From: Ecdyonurus torrentis | Taxonomy: Eukaryota > Arthropoda > Insecta > Ephemeroptera > Heptageniidae | Length of the DNA stretch: 64,000 nucleotides | Direction of reading: 5' to 3' | Assembly: GCA_949318235.1 (NCBI GenBank) | Contig: OX439134.1 | Coordinates: forward strand, 24,748,662 to 24,812,661 | In this document: positions 1 to 11,642 of the stretch, one piece after another | How the letters are laid out: every line of letters begins with the position of its first letter | Numbering within the stretch: the stretch's first letter is position 1 | Translations under genes and position numbers: made by a program | Notes under the pieces: model-generated | The model's input: the letters and a program-made list of their open reading frames with translations, nothing else | Databases searched by the model: none | Told to the model about the DNA's origin: nothing

Positions 1-2
1 GC

Positions 3-308
3 ATCACCTTCCATGTTGGCTTTGAAAACACGGTACTAAATATTGAGACATTACAAATGTTGCGTCATGAATTTATTATACAAGAAAGAGAACAAGATAG
101 AAGAGATCACCTTCGCGCAGAGACAAATGCATGCTGGAGATATCTTGCATACAGATGTTTTATACGTTGGGTAAATGCATGGGTTACACTAGGCCGTAAT
201 GTAAGAGTGCCGATTCCTTCATGTGCTGTAAATGCTATTCGCAATAACTGGCCCGAAGATGATGGCGAATACGTAGGTTATATTGCAGCTGAAGAAGTTC
301 CAGCCTAA
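3..308 (+). CDS. P2X7-type C-terminal domain protein, 3' end (partial)
   Basis: An open frame enters from the left edge (codons from base 3) and stops at 306-308, giving about 101 residues; an internal Met lies at 57 but the frame is open before it, so this is probably the end of a longer protein or its last exon. The block WRYLAYRCFIRWVN, then LGRNVRVPIPSCAV, then IRNNWPEDDGEYVGY, matches by eye the conserved core of the intracellular zinc-binding domain at the C terminus of P2X7 receptors (aromatic/Arg AYRxFxxW, a PSC motif, an IRxxFPxxxGxYxGF-like end). In invertebrates this domain often occurs without the ion-channel part, in proteins annotated 'P2X purinoceptor 7-like', some in multicopy families. 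No channel segment is visible here. GC is clearly above the flanks. An AATAAA-like site lies near 399. Function beyond the domain is unknown. Confidence 0.65.
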   Translation: MTFHVGFENTVLNIETLQMLRHEFIIQEREQDRRDHLRAETNACWRYLAYRCFIRWVNAWVTLGRNVRVPIPSCAVNAIRNNWPEDDGEYVGYIAAEEVPA

Positions 309-1363
309 TGAATTGTTTGCCACCAATTACATTACGAATATTTATTCGTGGGTAATGTGTACCATCAGGCAAAAAAAAATTATAATAATAATAATAACAA
401 TAAAAAGGAAATAAATAAATATAAGTAAATGTGACACTTTTCAATCAATGATGTTTCATTTTCCTTCTCAACAACAGCAAGGCATTTTATCATTACAAGT
501 TTATAATCCAATATCAGAAGAAAAATTTTGGGTCGTAGGTTGCAATAACAAAACAAACAAATAAATAAATAAACTCATAAATATAAATAATAATAAATAA
601 TAAACAATAATAAATAAATAATTAATTAATTAATTAAATAAATAAACGAATAAACTCATAAATAAGAATCATAAATAAATAAAGTAATGCAAAGTGCGCA
701 CGGTTTATGCTTATAATATTTACTTTGAAAGCACTGTGCGTAAGATTAGGTCATTCAAAAAAAACTTTTAAACTTTTTCCCCAACTCGCAACGGCGCAAC
801 AGCTCCACGCAATATTGGTTGCGCCCCACTCTGAATATTCTGGGTTATGAAATGAGGGGAATGTTTCCCCTGTCTTGCTGAAGTATGACTCACAACTGCT
901 AAGACATTTTTTTAACACCCTCAAAACACCACGAAAGAAAAATAATAAAAATTATTGTGATACATATTTTTACTGCTCTCATTATAGTCTACATGATGAA
1001 CGTATAAACAATAGGGTAAAAAGGTAGCATTTACTAGTCCTTTAAATAGAATTAATTAAGTATATTAAAAATAGAATCTCTTCCATCAAATATTAAATTG
1101 ATATTATGTAAGTGACAACGTACTAAAAAAATTCCCTTGTATATAAATGACTTATATTATAGTAAAAAAAAAAAAGAAAAAAACTTTTGCTGCAAAAATA
1201 ATAAAAACAATTGTAAAAATAATATCAAACGTTTTTATATAATAAAATGGAAAAGGAGAAAGAAGCTTGAAGTAACCTGTTTTTATCGTATATTTTCTTG
1301 TCTCCAACATGAATTTTGAATTTCATTTTATTATGTGTTGTCTCTTTTGGTCTCCTTTTCCAG
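309..1363. other. AT-rich intergenic, no gene seen
   Basis: Mostly runs of A/T and TAAATAAA-type low complexity (360-690). A short GC-richer patch at 780-870 (CAACGGCGCAACAG...) has no open frame of note. No recognisable element ends were found. Confidence 0.6.
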
Positions 1364-1497
1364 GTAGAGGAGGAAAGATTGAGGGGACTCTAAGCAGGAA
1401 GCATCACGGCGAACACGAGCAACAATGCACGATGATTCAAGGATACGTGCATACTCGGGTAACTTTGACAGTCAAAGCGGTTCACCGTGCACGCTGA
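1364..1497 (+). CDS. candidate terminal exon, unknown protein
   Basis: A pyrimidine tract ending TCCTTTTCCAG (1353-1363) precedes a GC-rich stretch open in one frame from 1366 to TGA at 1495-1497 (about 43 residues, starting RGGKIEGTLSRKHHGEHEQQ). A possible donor, GGGTAACT, lies at 1457-1464, so it could also be an internal exon ending there. A (GA)n tract follows at once. The peptide is not recognised. Support is only the acceptor, base composition and open frame; a non-coding exon or chance is quite possible. Confidence 0.25.
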
Positions 1498-1503
1498 GAG
1501 CTG

Positions 1504-1505
<2 letters not shown>

Positions 1506-1541
<36 letters not shown>
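1506..1541. repeat. (GA)n microsatellite
   Basis: Uninterrupted GA dinucleotide tract directly read, about 18 units. Confidence 0.95.
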
Positions 1542-1545
<4 letters not shown>

Positions 1546-2667
1546 AATCACGCAGCGTCTCTGTCACTCAGTTCTTGGTTGACTAAAATGTTGAGTGCAT
1601 GCGTATGTGTGTGTGTTTTCGTGTACTGTGTGCTATGTAAATGCATTTTTTTTTAATACTTAAACCTTATTTGAAAAAAAATATGATTAACTTTAAAAAT
1701 GCATAATATGTGTCCTCTTTTACCATGTATGGTTATAGCATAAATTTATTTAACAAATCAATTAAAATTTAAATAATATAAATTACTAATTTTGTTTTAT
1801 GTTGATTTTGTATTATATTTTACTTACAATTGGAAGAGTAATTTATTTTTGTGAACTATCAAATGTAAATGCACAATTGTTTAAAAAACAAACACACGAA
1901 ACAATGTTCGGGATATTATATTTATAGTGTTAGTGTTTGTGAAAGAGAAAGTCTACATAGAACGACATAACCAGCAAAAGGTAGGCTATAGTAACTATAA
2001 AGGTAGTACAGTCGATTCAGCAAAAGCGGTTTTTTGCTTCACACCGTCCTATCTAAACCCATGTTAAAAGGGGTCACTTCAATAAATCATAGCGCAACTA
2101 ATACAAATTGTCAGGACATAAAAATCATATCAATACATGCCTAAACAAGTCAGCTATTGTTTTTAAATTTATAAATATCCTCCTGAGTTGATTAATATTA
2201 TTAATTAATGATTTTCTGAGACATTGTAATCCACCGCTAAGATTGGCTGTCGAAGTGACTTCGGGCATCTCCGCAAAAGCGGTTTTCTCTCTACGCCAAT
2301 CATATAGGCCTACAAAATGTGGTTTTCACCTCCCCTGCACCCCCTACATAAGAAGAATGCGGTGATCATACTAGCTCATTTAGTTACTATAAGGTAGGCG
2401 AGACATTGAATTCTTATTTAGAACAATATTATGTAAACACGATTTCTCCGTAAAATATCTGGGGAAGAAGTCACTTATAATGAAAGGTCAAACTCTGAAA
2501 GGTAATATCTGCAACTCTCTGTTAATATTACTTATAATATAATGGTAAGATTATAATACAATTTGCGGTTACTGGCCTGACTTTGAAAGTTCGTCCAAGA
2601 AGTTATGGTCGTGTATGTATTTTGTTTTAACATATTATATATTCCCATGATTCAGTTTATATTATTA
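1542..2667. other. AT-rich spacer with a possible old insertion
   Basis: No gene. The stretch 1989-2397 is bracketed by near-identical direct copies of an AGTAACTATAAAGGTAG-like 17-18-mer (1989-2006, 2381-2397), and contains GCAAAAGCGGTTTT twice (about 2020 and 2272). This could be an old insertion or short duplication. Confidence 0.4.
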
Positions 2668-2845
2668 CAGTCTTGGGATGTTCGGGTGAAATTTTGAACA
2701 TTTTTCGAACAGTACACGAACTCAAACAGTTCGTGATGTGTTCGAACTTTTAAAAAGTTTAAAATGTTCGGATCGTGTTCGAAAGAATTTTATGTATTCG
2801 TGTTCGGTTTGAGTTCGACTAAAATGGTGTTCGACCCCAACACTG
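2668..2845. mobile_element. hAT-type MITE, 178 bp
   Basis: Ends are CAGTCTTGGGATGTTCG and, inverted, CAGTGTTGGGGTCGAAC; CAGTGTTGGG is a typical hAT terminus. Flanking octamers TATTATTA (2660-2667) and TACTAATA (2846-2853) agree at 6 of 8 positions, fitting the 8-bp hAT duplication after decay. The interior is dense in GTTCG/CGAAC in both orientations. No coding capacity. Confidence 0.6.
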
Positions 2846-3776
2846 TACTAATAGAATACTAGAAGTAATCAACAGATGTTATATTTTAGAAAAATATTCA
2901 TTGTTAAAAATAGCAACATATCATAAATAAAATAATGTTTGTGCGTATGCTGCTTGTAAGATTATTAACAAGTATTTTTTTAACTTATTATTTTTCTTTT
3001 TGAATTTTAAATCTTCATTAAAATTCACTTTCATTCCCCTTCCTTTTTGACTTCACGTTTCGCATATATCTCTAAGAGAACGGTTTTTTATAGTTATTGA
3101 TATCAATATTATATATATATATATATAACACAGTATAAATATAATACTTTTTCTGGGTATTAAAATATAAAGGTTTCTCATTTTGATTATATATAGCAAA
3201 AGGAAAAACAGAAACTAATTTTTAATCCTTCTTTTCGACTTTTTCATATTTTAAGAAAAGAAGCAGCCAACAAAAGCTTTTTTTAGATAGCTTTTGAAGA
3301 AGAAGAAGAAGAAAAAAAGAGCCAAATTGATTTTTTTTTCTCGTTCTCCTAAAAAAGCAATGGAAATATTTGCCTTTATGATTATATATAGCCACGCTGC
3401 TCACTGCTTTTTTAATAAAGAGAGAAATCAGAAACAGACAAAAAATAAATAAACGATACTTTTTAAGCTCTTAAAAGAAGCACTTATTTATAAGACCTAA
3501 ATTTGCACTGAAAAAAAAAAATCATTTTATGTTTGACAACTAGTTGTAATTATAAATTAGATCATTAAATCATCATAGCTTTAGATCATCAAGGTTTTTT
3601 AACTTAGAAATACAAAGATTAAAAACAAGTAGAACGAAAACTAAATTATTAACAGTGTACATATTTTTTGTATCAAAAATCATTTAGCGACCAACTTTTC
3701 ATAGTTACGTAAATAAAGATAGTAAACAAACGTAAACGTTTGGGCTTCTAAGAAACATTAAATTATACTAGACTAA
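2846..3776. other. AT-rich spacer, no gene seen
   Basis: Low-complexity AT sequence with a short (AT)n run near 3112-3127. Two loosely similar ~170-bp halves (around 3185 and 3380) both read 'gattatatatagc'. No exon signals with supporting composition. Confidence 0.5.
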
Positions 3777-3895
3777 CCCCCGTAAGCTGCAACACTAACT
3801 AACTAGTTAAACCGTAGTTAAGTTGTTATTTTGATTGTTGCAACAATTAAAAAAAAGATAACTAAGGTTTAACTAGAGGTTGCAGCTTACGGCCC
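3777..3895. mobile_element. short foldback MITE with TAA duplication
   Basis: Inverted arms CCCCCGTAAGCTGCAAC (3777 on) and GTTGCAGCTTACGGCCC (to 3895), continuing as AGTTAAACC/GGTTTAACT. TAA flanks both sides (3774-3776, 3896-3898), as for PIF/Harbinger-type insertion. The two halves can form a nearly continuous hairpin of about 120 nt. Confidence 0.6.
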
Positions 3896-4025
3896 TAAGA
3901 ATTATATTACTTTTGTATCCTACATAAAGATGTCCAATTTTAATCTTCAACTTTTACTTAGACAAAGAAAAAATTTGATCATTTACGACGGAAATTCAAA
4001 AACCAAAAAGTGATTGTTGGTCATA

Positions 4026-4313
4026 GGGTGTATGCGGATGACGTCACATTTAATGCGCTTGGAGGCCATACTGGAATAGTAAATAGCATTGCTCAGCATA
4101 AGCCAAACTTTATTTCAGCCAATTTTCTTTGAGAAATCGCTTAATTTTTTTTTATTGATTATTTTTCTCACATACTTGAAATACTAATGCAACATATTTA
4201 CAGCATCAATGCTCTCAAAAATATTGCATAGTGTTTTTAAACTGGCAAAATGATTTTTTTTTCCTATGCCACCCATGTTATTGAGTTATCCAATAACAGA
4301 CCCTATACAAAAT
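4026..4313 (+). mobile_element. GGGTG-family MITE, copy 1
   Basis: About 290 bp flanked by TA on both sides, beginning GGGTGTATGCGGATGACGTC and ending AACAGACCC. Conserved blocks shared with the other copies (40854-41146, 41291-41572, part at about 31130-31225): TGACGTCA near the start, TTGCTCAGC, CAGCATCAATGCTCTC, and TTTTAAACTGGCAAAATG. Confidence 0.6.
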
Positions 4314-5191
4314 CAAAATTTATAACACTTTTTTTTTTTTTTTTTTTTTTTTTTGTTACAAGAATGAAGAAAAATACAAATCTAATGCACGTTAACTTAC
4401 GTTAGTAATAACACAAAATTTTGACAACAACTTACTTGTTTGTTTGAATGATTAAAAGTAGCAATAGATCAATCAACCTGAAAAATAAAGAAAGAGTTAG
4501 AAAAAAGTTACACCATTGCAGATACTTGCTATGCGTTATAGAAACCATTGAAATTTTCGTAGCTTTCTTACTAATTTCATTATCTTATATTTTTGAATGG
4601 TAACTCACCCTTATGAAAGAGATGTTTTTTTGGGTCATTCGGACTACTATAGAACTTTATTGAGAGAGTAAGGGAGAGAAAGAGAGGAAGAAATAATAAA
4701 ATAAAATAAAATTTAACGAGTGTATATAATAAAAATATTTATGTATATAAAATCAAAAAAAATTCTGCTACATTAAATTTAAACTTACAATAAAAATTAA
4801 CATAAAATTGACATTTATATTTCAACATAAAAATATTTATTTGTATATTATATTATATTTTTTTCTGATACACAATATTAAATATTATGTTTCCTAGTTG
4901 AGACTACTTGGGGTATAAAATATTATACAGAACGATATAGGCAATAATATCTAATATCACGATCAAATAAAATTTATATTTGCATCGATTTTTTTATTGT
5001 ATAATTTATATTTAGTGCTTTTTTGCAATCTTTATTGAAATATTTGGAACTCTTTCTTTCTTTTTCTTTTACTTTTCTTATGATATACATAAATAGTAAA
5101 AAAAAAAAAAAAGAAGAAGAAGAAGGCATTTTGGTTTCTTCCGTTCAAAATATATACATATTTTTTAATTGAAATTGCATTTTTTAATATA
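4314..5191. other. AT-rich spacer, no gene seen
   Basis: Contains a T-run at 4329-4354 and A-runs at 5098-5112; otherwise AT-rich sequence with no exon-like composition. Confidence 0.5.
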
Positions 5192-5476
5192 CACTCTAAA
5201 AATTGGTGCATTACTTTAGTTACAAACACTAATTACTTATTTAAGATAATAACTTTTAAGTTATTATGATTAGCTAAAATAATGCATTTTAGCAGGTTAT
5301 TAAAAATAGCTATTTTAAGTTGTTTTAAGTTTCTTTTAGCTATTTTTAGTTAAAAATTGCTATTGTTAATAATTTGCTAAAATGCATTATTTTAGCTATA
5401 CTCGTAATAACTTAAAAGTGATTATCTTAAATGAGTTAGTATTCGTAACTAAAGTAATGCACCAATTTTTAAAGTG
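5192..5476. mobile_element. CACTCTAAAAA palindromic MITE, copy A
   Basis: The whole ~285 bp folds on itself: CACTCTAAAAATTGGTGCAT at the left, its inverse at the right, and internal arms around GCATTATTTTAGCTA. TA flanks both ends (5190-5191, 5477-5478), suggesting a Tc1/mariner-like target. Copies also at 14412-14689 and 42877-43150. Confidence 0.7.
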
Positions 5477-6330
5477 TATTGTACTGTAGAAACCCATATC
5501 ATCTTTTATGCACGGACAAAAATAAATACGTAATAATTATGTTTAACTCATTTTTACTACCATTTGTTCAATACAGCATAATTTCTGCTACAATTCATTA
5601 TAGCTATATGTTAAAAAAGGATAAAATACGGAATAAATTACGTAATTCGTTCTTTTCGCGTGACAATATTAATCGTAATGTTTTTTGCATAATATAATAA
5701 TTGCTTGTGTATATTGAATATACGTAAATTACTAAAAAGGTGTCTAGACTGTATTTAAATTATAAAAAGTGGATGACGTCATAACAAAAAAATACTCATC
5801 TTATTCTGTCGCTGGTTCATTCACAATACACTCTACACCAGGAAAATGATGACGTCATGATGCCTATAAAAATCTCGCAAACTTTTATTCAGGCATTACG
5901 ATTTATATATTATATTAAAATAAATAAAAATAATAAAATAAATAATCATTATCTATAGCATATTCCTTTGGTCATATTTTTATTACCTTAAAATAATTTA
6001 AATTTAATATGTATTAAGTATAATAATATTACAGTGATATGCATCTTCTTTTGATAGAGTTGGTCTCAAAAATTATGATCTGAAACAATGACCCCATTAT
6101 GCTGACGGATGAAAGATAAAATAATAAGCAAAATTAAAAGAAATCTACGTTAAAAGAATTTACGTTAAACTCTTTGCAATAAACTTATTTAAATAATTAT
6201 TTAATTTATATATATTATATTATTAATCATACTTCCATTCTGTGTATCTTCTTAATTCTAGTTAACTGTAGACATCGCATCATGGAGCGAATGAATTTAC
6301 AATCACATAAAACGACCACGCTAAAATTAA
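5477..6330. other. AT-rich spacer with an AT-repeat end and TGACGTCA pair
   Basis: Around 5510-5550 is an end of the AT-rich family typified by AAATACGTAATAATTATG. GATGACGTCAT occurs twice at about 5773 and 5849 in a patch that may be a decayed foldback. No gene recognised. Confidence 0.4.
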
Positions 6331-6864
6331 AGGGGTAGCCAACAATGGCTTTTTTAATAGTGGTCATCGTGTTATTAAACCTCCCGAAAACGCGATCTCA
6401 AAATTTTAATTATTAACGCGCTGAGAGCAAAAGCCGTTTAGGGACCTAGAACCTACGTCATAGCTAGAACTTGCTCTCACGCAAGCTTGGTGCGAGCTGG
6501 AGTTACTCTTATTTTTGTATACATTATTTTAGTACATATCTGTAGCCGTAAAAACATGTTATATACGTAAAATATTACGTCAAGTAGAGCAAAAATAAGA
6601 GGAACTCACGCTCGCGTCAAGTTGTAGCTGTGACGTAGGTTCTAAGTCGCTAAACATCAAGCTAGCGTGAGAGAAAGTTGTAGCTATGACGTAGGTTCTA
6701 ACTCGCTAAACATCAAGCTAGCGTGAGAAAAAGTTGTAGGTTCTAAGTCGCTAAAAGGCTTTTGTTTTCATCGCGCTAATAATTGAAATTTTGAGATCGC
6801 GTTTTCGGGAGGTTTAATAACACAATGATCACTACATTAAAAAAAGCCATTGTTGACTACCCCT
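6331..6864. mobile_element. TTAA-flanked foldback MITE with internal tandem repeat
   Basis: Arms start AGGGGTAGCCAACAATGG and end, inverted, AGGGGTAGTCAACAATGG. TTAA lies on both sides (6327-6330, 6865-6868), the piggyBac-type target. Long subterminal arms include GAGATCGCGTTTTCGGGAGG. In the right half a ~57-60-bp unit (GACGTAGGTTCTAA...CTAGCGTGAG) is repeated about three times (roughly 6620-6760). No coding capacity. Confidence 0.75.
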
Positions 6865-7214
6865 TTAACTTTAAATAAATAAAGAAAAGTTGAAGACCAT
6901 GAGACAAAGTTAAAGCATTTTATTAAATTAAAAATGTCTACACAAGCTAACAAAAATTTTCATATTATATGTCATTTTGAATTTAATTTATGCATATATT
7001 CAAGTGAAGTGCTCTTATAAATAATATAAATGAGCAAAATAAAAAATTATTTCAAAACTCTATTAAAAAATAACAAGATAAATAACAAATTGAATTTTAA
7101 TATAAAACCAATAAATATAATACAATAAGAAGATATGAAAAAAATATACAACGTGATATTATTGAAAGAAAATTGAATTGAAAAACATTCTTTTTTCAGA
7201 CAATACCTTCAAGC

Positions 7215-7218
<4 letters not shown>

Positions 7219-7264
<46 letters not shown>
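7219..7264. repeat. (CT)n microsatellite
   Basis: Uninterrupted CT tract followed by degenerate CTC-rich sequence to about 7290. Confidence 0.95.
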
Positions 7265-7268
<4 letters not shown>

Positions 7269-7541
7269 CCCTCACTCTCTCTCACTCTCAAAATCACGCC
7301 TTTTGTGTGAACACATACACTTCTTTATAGTGTAAAAAACACAGTAGTATTCTTATAAACAGATTTCATTCTTTTGCTTCCGCGCGCGACATGTTTTTTT
7401 TTATATATATAAGGAGACTTAAAAAAACTCCCTTAGGGTAGAAAAAAAAGTCGTCAAAAAGAAAAATATTCAGGTAAAAATTTAGGGGGGAGTTTTTTTT
7501 ATGGGCAAAAATCAAAGAGTATTGGTATATATAGCTATTGG

Positions 7542-7544
<3 letters not shown>

Positions 7545-7612
<68 letters not shown>
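7545..7612. repeat. (GA)n microsatellite
   Basis: Long GA tract, about 34 units. Confidence 0.95.
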
Positions 7613-7619
<7 letters not shown>

Positions 7620-8182
7620 TAGGGGAACAAAAAAGAAAGTGCAAGCAAAAATATACAAAAGTTTTTCACAAGTATAACAAGGAGAAAAAGTGGATATTAC
7701 TTCTTTAAAATGAAGTGTATTTCATATTTTACCCTCTTTTTTATTTTTACGTTTACGCGGAAGCGTTTGATTTTCACTCCCCTATTTTTTTTACTCTAAT
7801 ATTTTTCCATACCTTTATATTACCTCAGTGCATACAGCACAAATATCGTAAAAGATATCTATACCTCAATATAATATTGACTTGAATAAAGAGACTTTTA
7901 CATGATGTAGAATTTAAAATACCAATACGAACTAAAAAATCGTATTATATTTTATATAAAATAAGAAATGACAATCATATATGATATTTTGAAGTTACTT
8001 GCATTAAAATTCAAAGCTTGTTTCGCGTTCTTTTACGTAAAAATAATATATCATTTTAAATGTTATTTGTATGTTAATATAGATTTGGTTTTTTTCTTAA
8101 TGATATGAAAGTAAAAAATATGGAGTTGTTTAAATAAAGAAAGATTTAGTATGGTTTGTATAATGTCTACATTGAAGGGAAG

Positions 8183-8222
<40 letters not shown>
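8183..8222. repeat. (GA)n microsatellite, interrupted
   Basis: GA tract with one GAAG interruption. Confidence 0.9.
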
Positions 8223-8230
<8 letters not shown>

Positions 8231-8736
8231 TTTATTATGTACGTATATAAAAAATAATGGGGATAGTCTAAATCCATAGAGATTTTTTTTATGATGAAGG
8301 GAGACAAAATCAAAAGTTGTATGATAGAAGATTTTCTCTTCTTTTTTTCTTCACATTTTTTTGTCAACCACTCTCTTTCACTGCGACGTCACTTGAAATA
8401 GTATCGAAATCAATAAATTGCTAAGACAGTGCATGATTTAACTCAATCCTCTCTACATTTTCGTAATTTTGTACTTTGGTGTTTATGCTGTAAATAAAGG
8501 AAATTGTAGTCAGTGATTTTTTAAAAATTATCTTGAAGAAAAAAGAGTAAGAGATAATCATGATGGAGTGCGATGAAATTTGAAATTAATAACTGTCACT
8601 TTTGTTTACTTTAAAAAGTTATTGATTATTTAACTTACCATAAGTTAGTATGTGAGAATAAGTTAAGCTACTCATTTAACGTATGTGCATATTATTAAGT
8701 TATAATTATGTGAGTATGATCTCAATGATAGCTTAA

Positions 8737-9069
8737 AGCCATAGATCACATAAAACATCATGTGCTTTTTAATGAATAAACACAAAATGGGATCTTCAAA
8801 ACTGATGACAATTTTTACCAGAATGTTTAGGTAGCCCCACGAGAGAGCGTGAAATTACTGTAAAATATGCAATTGGCGTGACTATTCATGTTTCTGACGT
8901 CAGAAACATGAAAAAATCAATAAAAAAATGTTGTGCGGGTTGCATAAATCGAAATTTTCTGATCACTGCTGCGCTACATTTGGGTTTTGAGACAAACTAA
9001 AGTTATTTATGTAAGTCCCATCAAGTGTTTTGTGATATAAATGCTTATGTTTTCTTTTGGTCTATTCCT
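8737..9069 (+). mobile_element. TTAA-flanked 335-bp MITE family, copy 1
   Basis: Starts AGCCATAGATCACATAAAAC and ends TGGTCTATTCCT with TTAA on both sides (8733-8736, 9070-9073). Terminal inverted repeats are imperfect (AGCCATAGACCA versus AGGAATAGACCA in the family consensus). Conserved interior blocks: CCCCACGAGAGAGCGTGAAA, TTTCTGACGTCAGAAAC, TGTGCGGGTTGCATAAAT and GGGTTTTGAGACAAACTA. Non-coding. Confidence 0.85.
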
Positions 9070-9202
9070 TTAAGATCAAATGTTTCGATGTAATAAAGGT
9101 GTATATTAATATTATAAATTCATTATTTTAATTACAATCAACAATAAACATTTACATTTCCGGTGTCCTGTTTTTTATTATTATTATAATTTTGGCTTCA
9201 TA

Positions 9203-9241
9203 CAGTTTATGGTTTCCAAGTTCCAATAGGGCAATATTTAG
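9203..9241 (+). repeat. 39-bp segment homologous to the 11643 ORF
   Basis: Matches 11887-11925 at 36 of 39 bases. In the same frame it reads VYGFQVPIGQYL against VYGSQVPIVQYL in the ORF, inside a short open stretch ending at a stop near 9283. It suggests a decayed second copy of that coding unit, or a shared repeat. Confidence 0.55.
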
Positions 9242-11520
9242 TATTACAAAATCCAACGCCTTATTGGTCGGTTTAATTTTTATATATTCCATAATAATAC
9301 AATTCTATTATTCATATCTTTTCACATATAATAATGAAATGAAGACAAGAAAAATAGTAAAATAAGTATCATCTTCGTATTAATAAAAAATAACGAAAGA
9401 AAAATTGAAATTGATGAAAAAAGAAATAATAACTTTGAATCGAAAAGTTTTAAAACAACCATTTATGTATCGTTAAAATTCATAGTAAAATACTTTGTGT
9501 GTTTTTACAAATAAGTATACTTGAGTATACTCAAGTAAAAAAAAAAAAAAAAAAAAACTGAATGTTAACTGTAGGTAAAGTTTGCACTTCCATCATTATT
9601 TACTTAGCAAAATAACATAACAAAAAATATTATACTATAATATTACTTTAATATATATTTTTATAACATTACTTGCAGGGTGCGTAATGTTATTTTATCT
9701 TAAAAATAATTTACATTTTAATTAAACTTTAGATTTCTTTTTACCTGTTAATATAATACAGTACGTGAAATTAATTGAAGAAAAACAAAAAGTAACTTTA
9801 AATCTGTAACAAAGATAAACTTTACTTTTTAATTGTATAATAATAATATGTTACATATGTTAATTTTAATTAAAAGTAGAATTAAATTTATATAAAAAAA
9901 CAAAAACTTTTTTAAAACATGAAATTATTATCAGTATATTTTTGTTTTTAATTTTGCTGTTATATAATTAATAATATTGTGTTTAATATTTTTATCAACT
10001 AATTTGTTAATTAGTTTTTCTGCAACTTTAATTATATTGCTTTTTTTGTATTAAATAGTCGGGGATAAAGTTTTTTTTTTTTTTTTTTTTTTTAAGAATA
10101 CATAAACTTACGTGCGACTTTCATACACATATATTTATGTAAAAAAAAAAAAAAACGTAATTTATGCTGCAGAGAATAATGATTATAACATGACATAATA
10201 TTGCATGCATGTCAATATTTTGGAATAGCATGAATAATTATTATAAACAAAACATACAAGCAAATGCGATATAACATAGTGGTTATATACATATAATAGC
10301 ATAAATTATGTGGTGTATGAATAAATATTTCTAAAATAAAAGTAACATAATTATGAAGTATATTGTATTTAATCTAGTTCGTGGATTGAAAAAAAAAGGT
10401 TGAAATTAAATTAAAATAGCAATTTTTGACAACTGATTACATACCTTAATAAAAAATTGAATCTTATAAAATATTCCAATATGAAATGAACAATATTTTC
10501 TACATTATTTCATTTTGAGGCAATAACTTAAGCTCAGTGCATTTTAATTGCGTAATGAATGTAAGACAAAAAAAAAATTAAATTTATATTCATAAAGGAT
10601 AAACATTACAGTATTATACAATAATATACATACGGAAACAATACTGAAAGTTCTTGACCTAACTTTTAAACTGTGTTTTGACCGTGAATGAATCGAAGGT
10701 CATTTTTTCTTATCACAATATAGTACAATCCTACATTTTTATCAACATTGAAATCTTTAAAGAAAAAGAATGTTAGTCTGTTGGCTTTTAGTTCGTGAAG
10801 TGAGTTGTTCAGTGTGGGTTCTGTGTAATATAGTAAGAAATTTCGTTTAAAAAGTTAATATGGAGCAGCGCAATTATTATAATGTTTGATTTTTGTAAAA
10901 CTGTGCCAATAATATTGTGTTTTGTGAAGTGAAAATGTAATCATAATGTGCAATCATACTGTACAGGAATTTCAATCGATGTAGGATTAAATTGTAAGTA
11001 ACCATGTATAATTATATTTTTTTCAATATTTGAATATTTTAGATGATTCGAACGATATACCATAATGATACATAATTAATTCCAGAAAAAAAAATTAGCA
11101 AGATATGGGAGATAGGAATAGATATACTTAATAGGAAACGTACGGTTAGTTTTTCGAGGTGGCATATTATTATTATTTTAAGTAGAAAATGACTGCGTAT
11201 AGACATACTAATTAGGATTTACAGTTAACATTTTATTATTATATTTCACGACATTAAATTATTAATATGTATTTGATTTATGATAATATTTTGGCTTTAT
11301 TATGAATGAAACTTATGATTAGTGACAATGTATTAGTAGTTACATAATAAGGAAAAATTATGTTTTAGCTTATAATATATTTGATGATCGTAAATAAATT
11401 TGAAATATTTAATAACTGCAATACATTTACACTATATTCTTAAATATAAAGTAATGATTTATTCATTAATATTTATCAAGTATCTATTTTGACTATCATA
11501 TTGCATAAAAAATACACAAT
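9242..11520. other. AT-rich desert, no gene seen
   Basis: Homopolymer A/T runs (9538-9557, 10070-10094) and pieces of the GCATAATTATGC-type AT-rich repeat (10155-10330). A patch at about 10690-10990 is slightly GC-richer and ends in a donor-like TTGTAAGTAACC (about 10991), which could be a non-coding leader exon; evidence is too thin to call. Confidence 0.4.
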
Positions 11521-11525
11521 GCTTC

Positions 11526-11600
11526 ACGATTGGCCGGACCTCGGAGCCTCCGATTTTGATTGGCCCTTCATCCCTCGATCAGGGTATATAAAGCGCTGCT
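11526..11600 (+). promoter_or_regulatory. Pol II core promoter with two inverted CCAAT boxes and TATA
   Basis: Two GATTGGC motifs (inverted CCAAT), about 11528 and 11559, are followed by TATATAAAG at about 11585-11593. The expected start region lies about 30 bp on (TGTGCACTGAGC, about 11618-11629), just before the ATG at 11643. Spacing and composition fit a strong animal promoter and are distinct from the AT-rich flanks. Confidence 0.55.
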
Positions 11601-11642
11601 CTGGACGCTTAAGCTCTGTGCACTGAGCATATCAGAGCAATC

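Larger units (their letters stand above)
6865..8736. other. AT-rich spacer with microsatellites
   Basis: Holds (CT)n at 7219-7264, (GA)n at 7545-7612 and (GA)n around 8183-8222. The open frames here are translated dinucleotide repeats. No gene seen. Confidence 0.6.
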
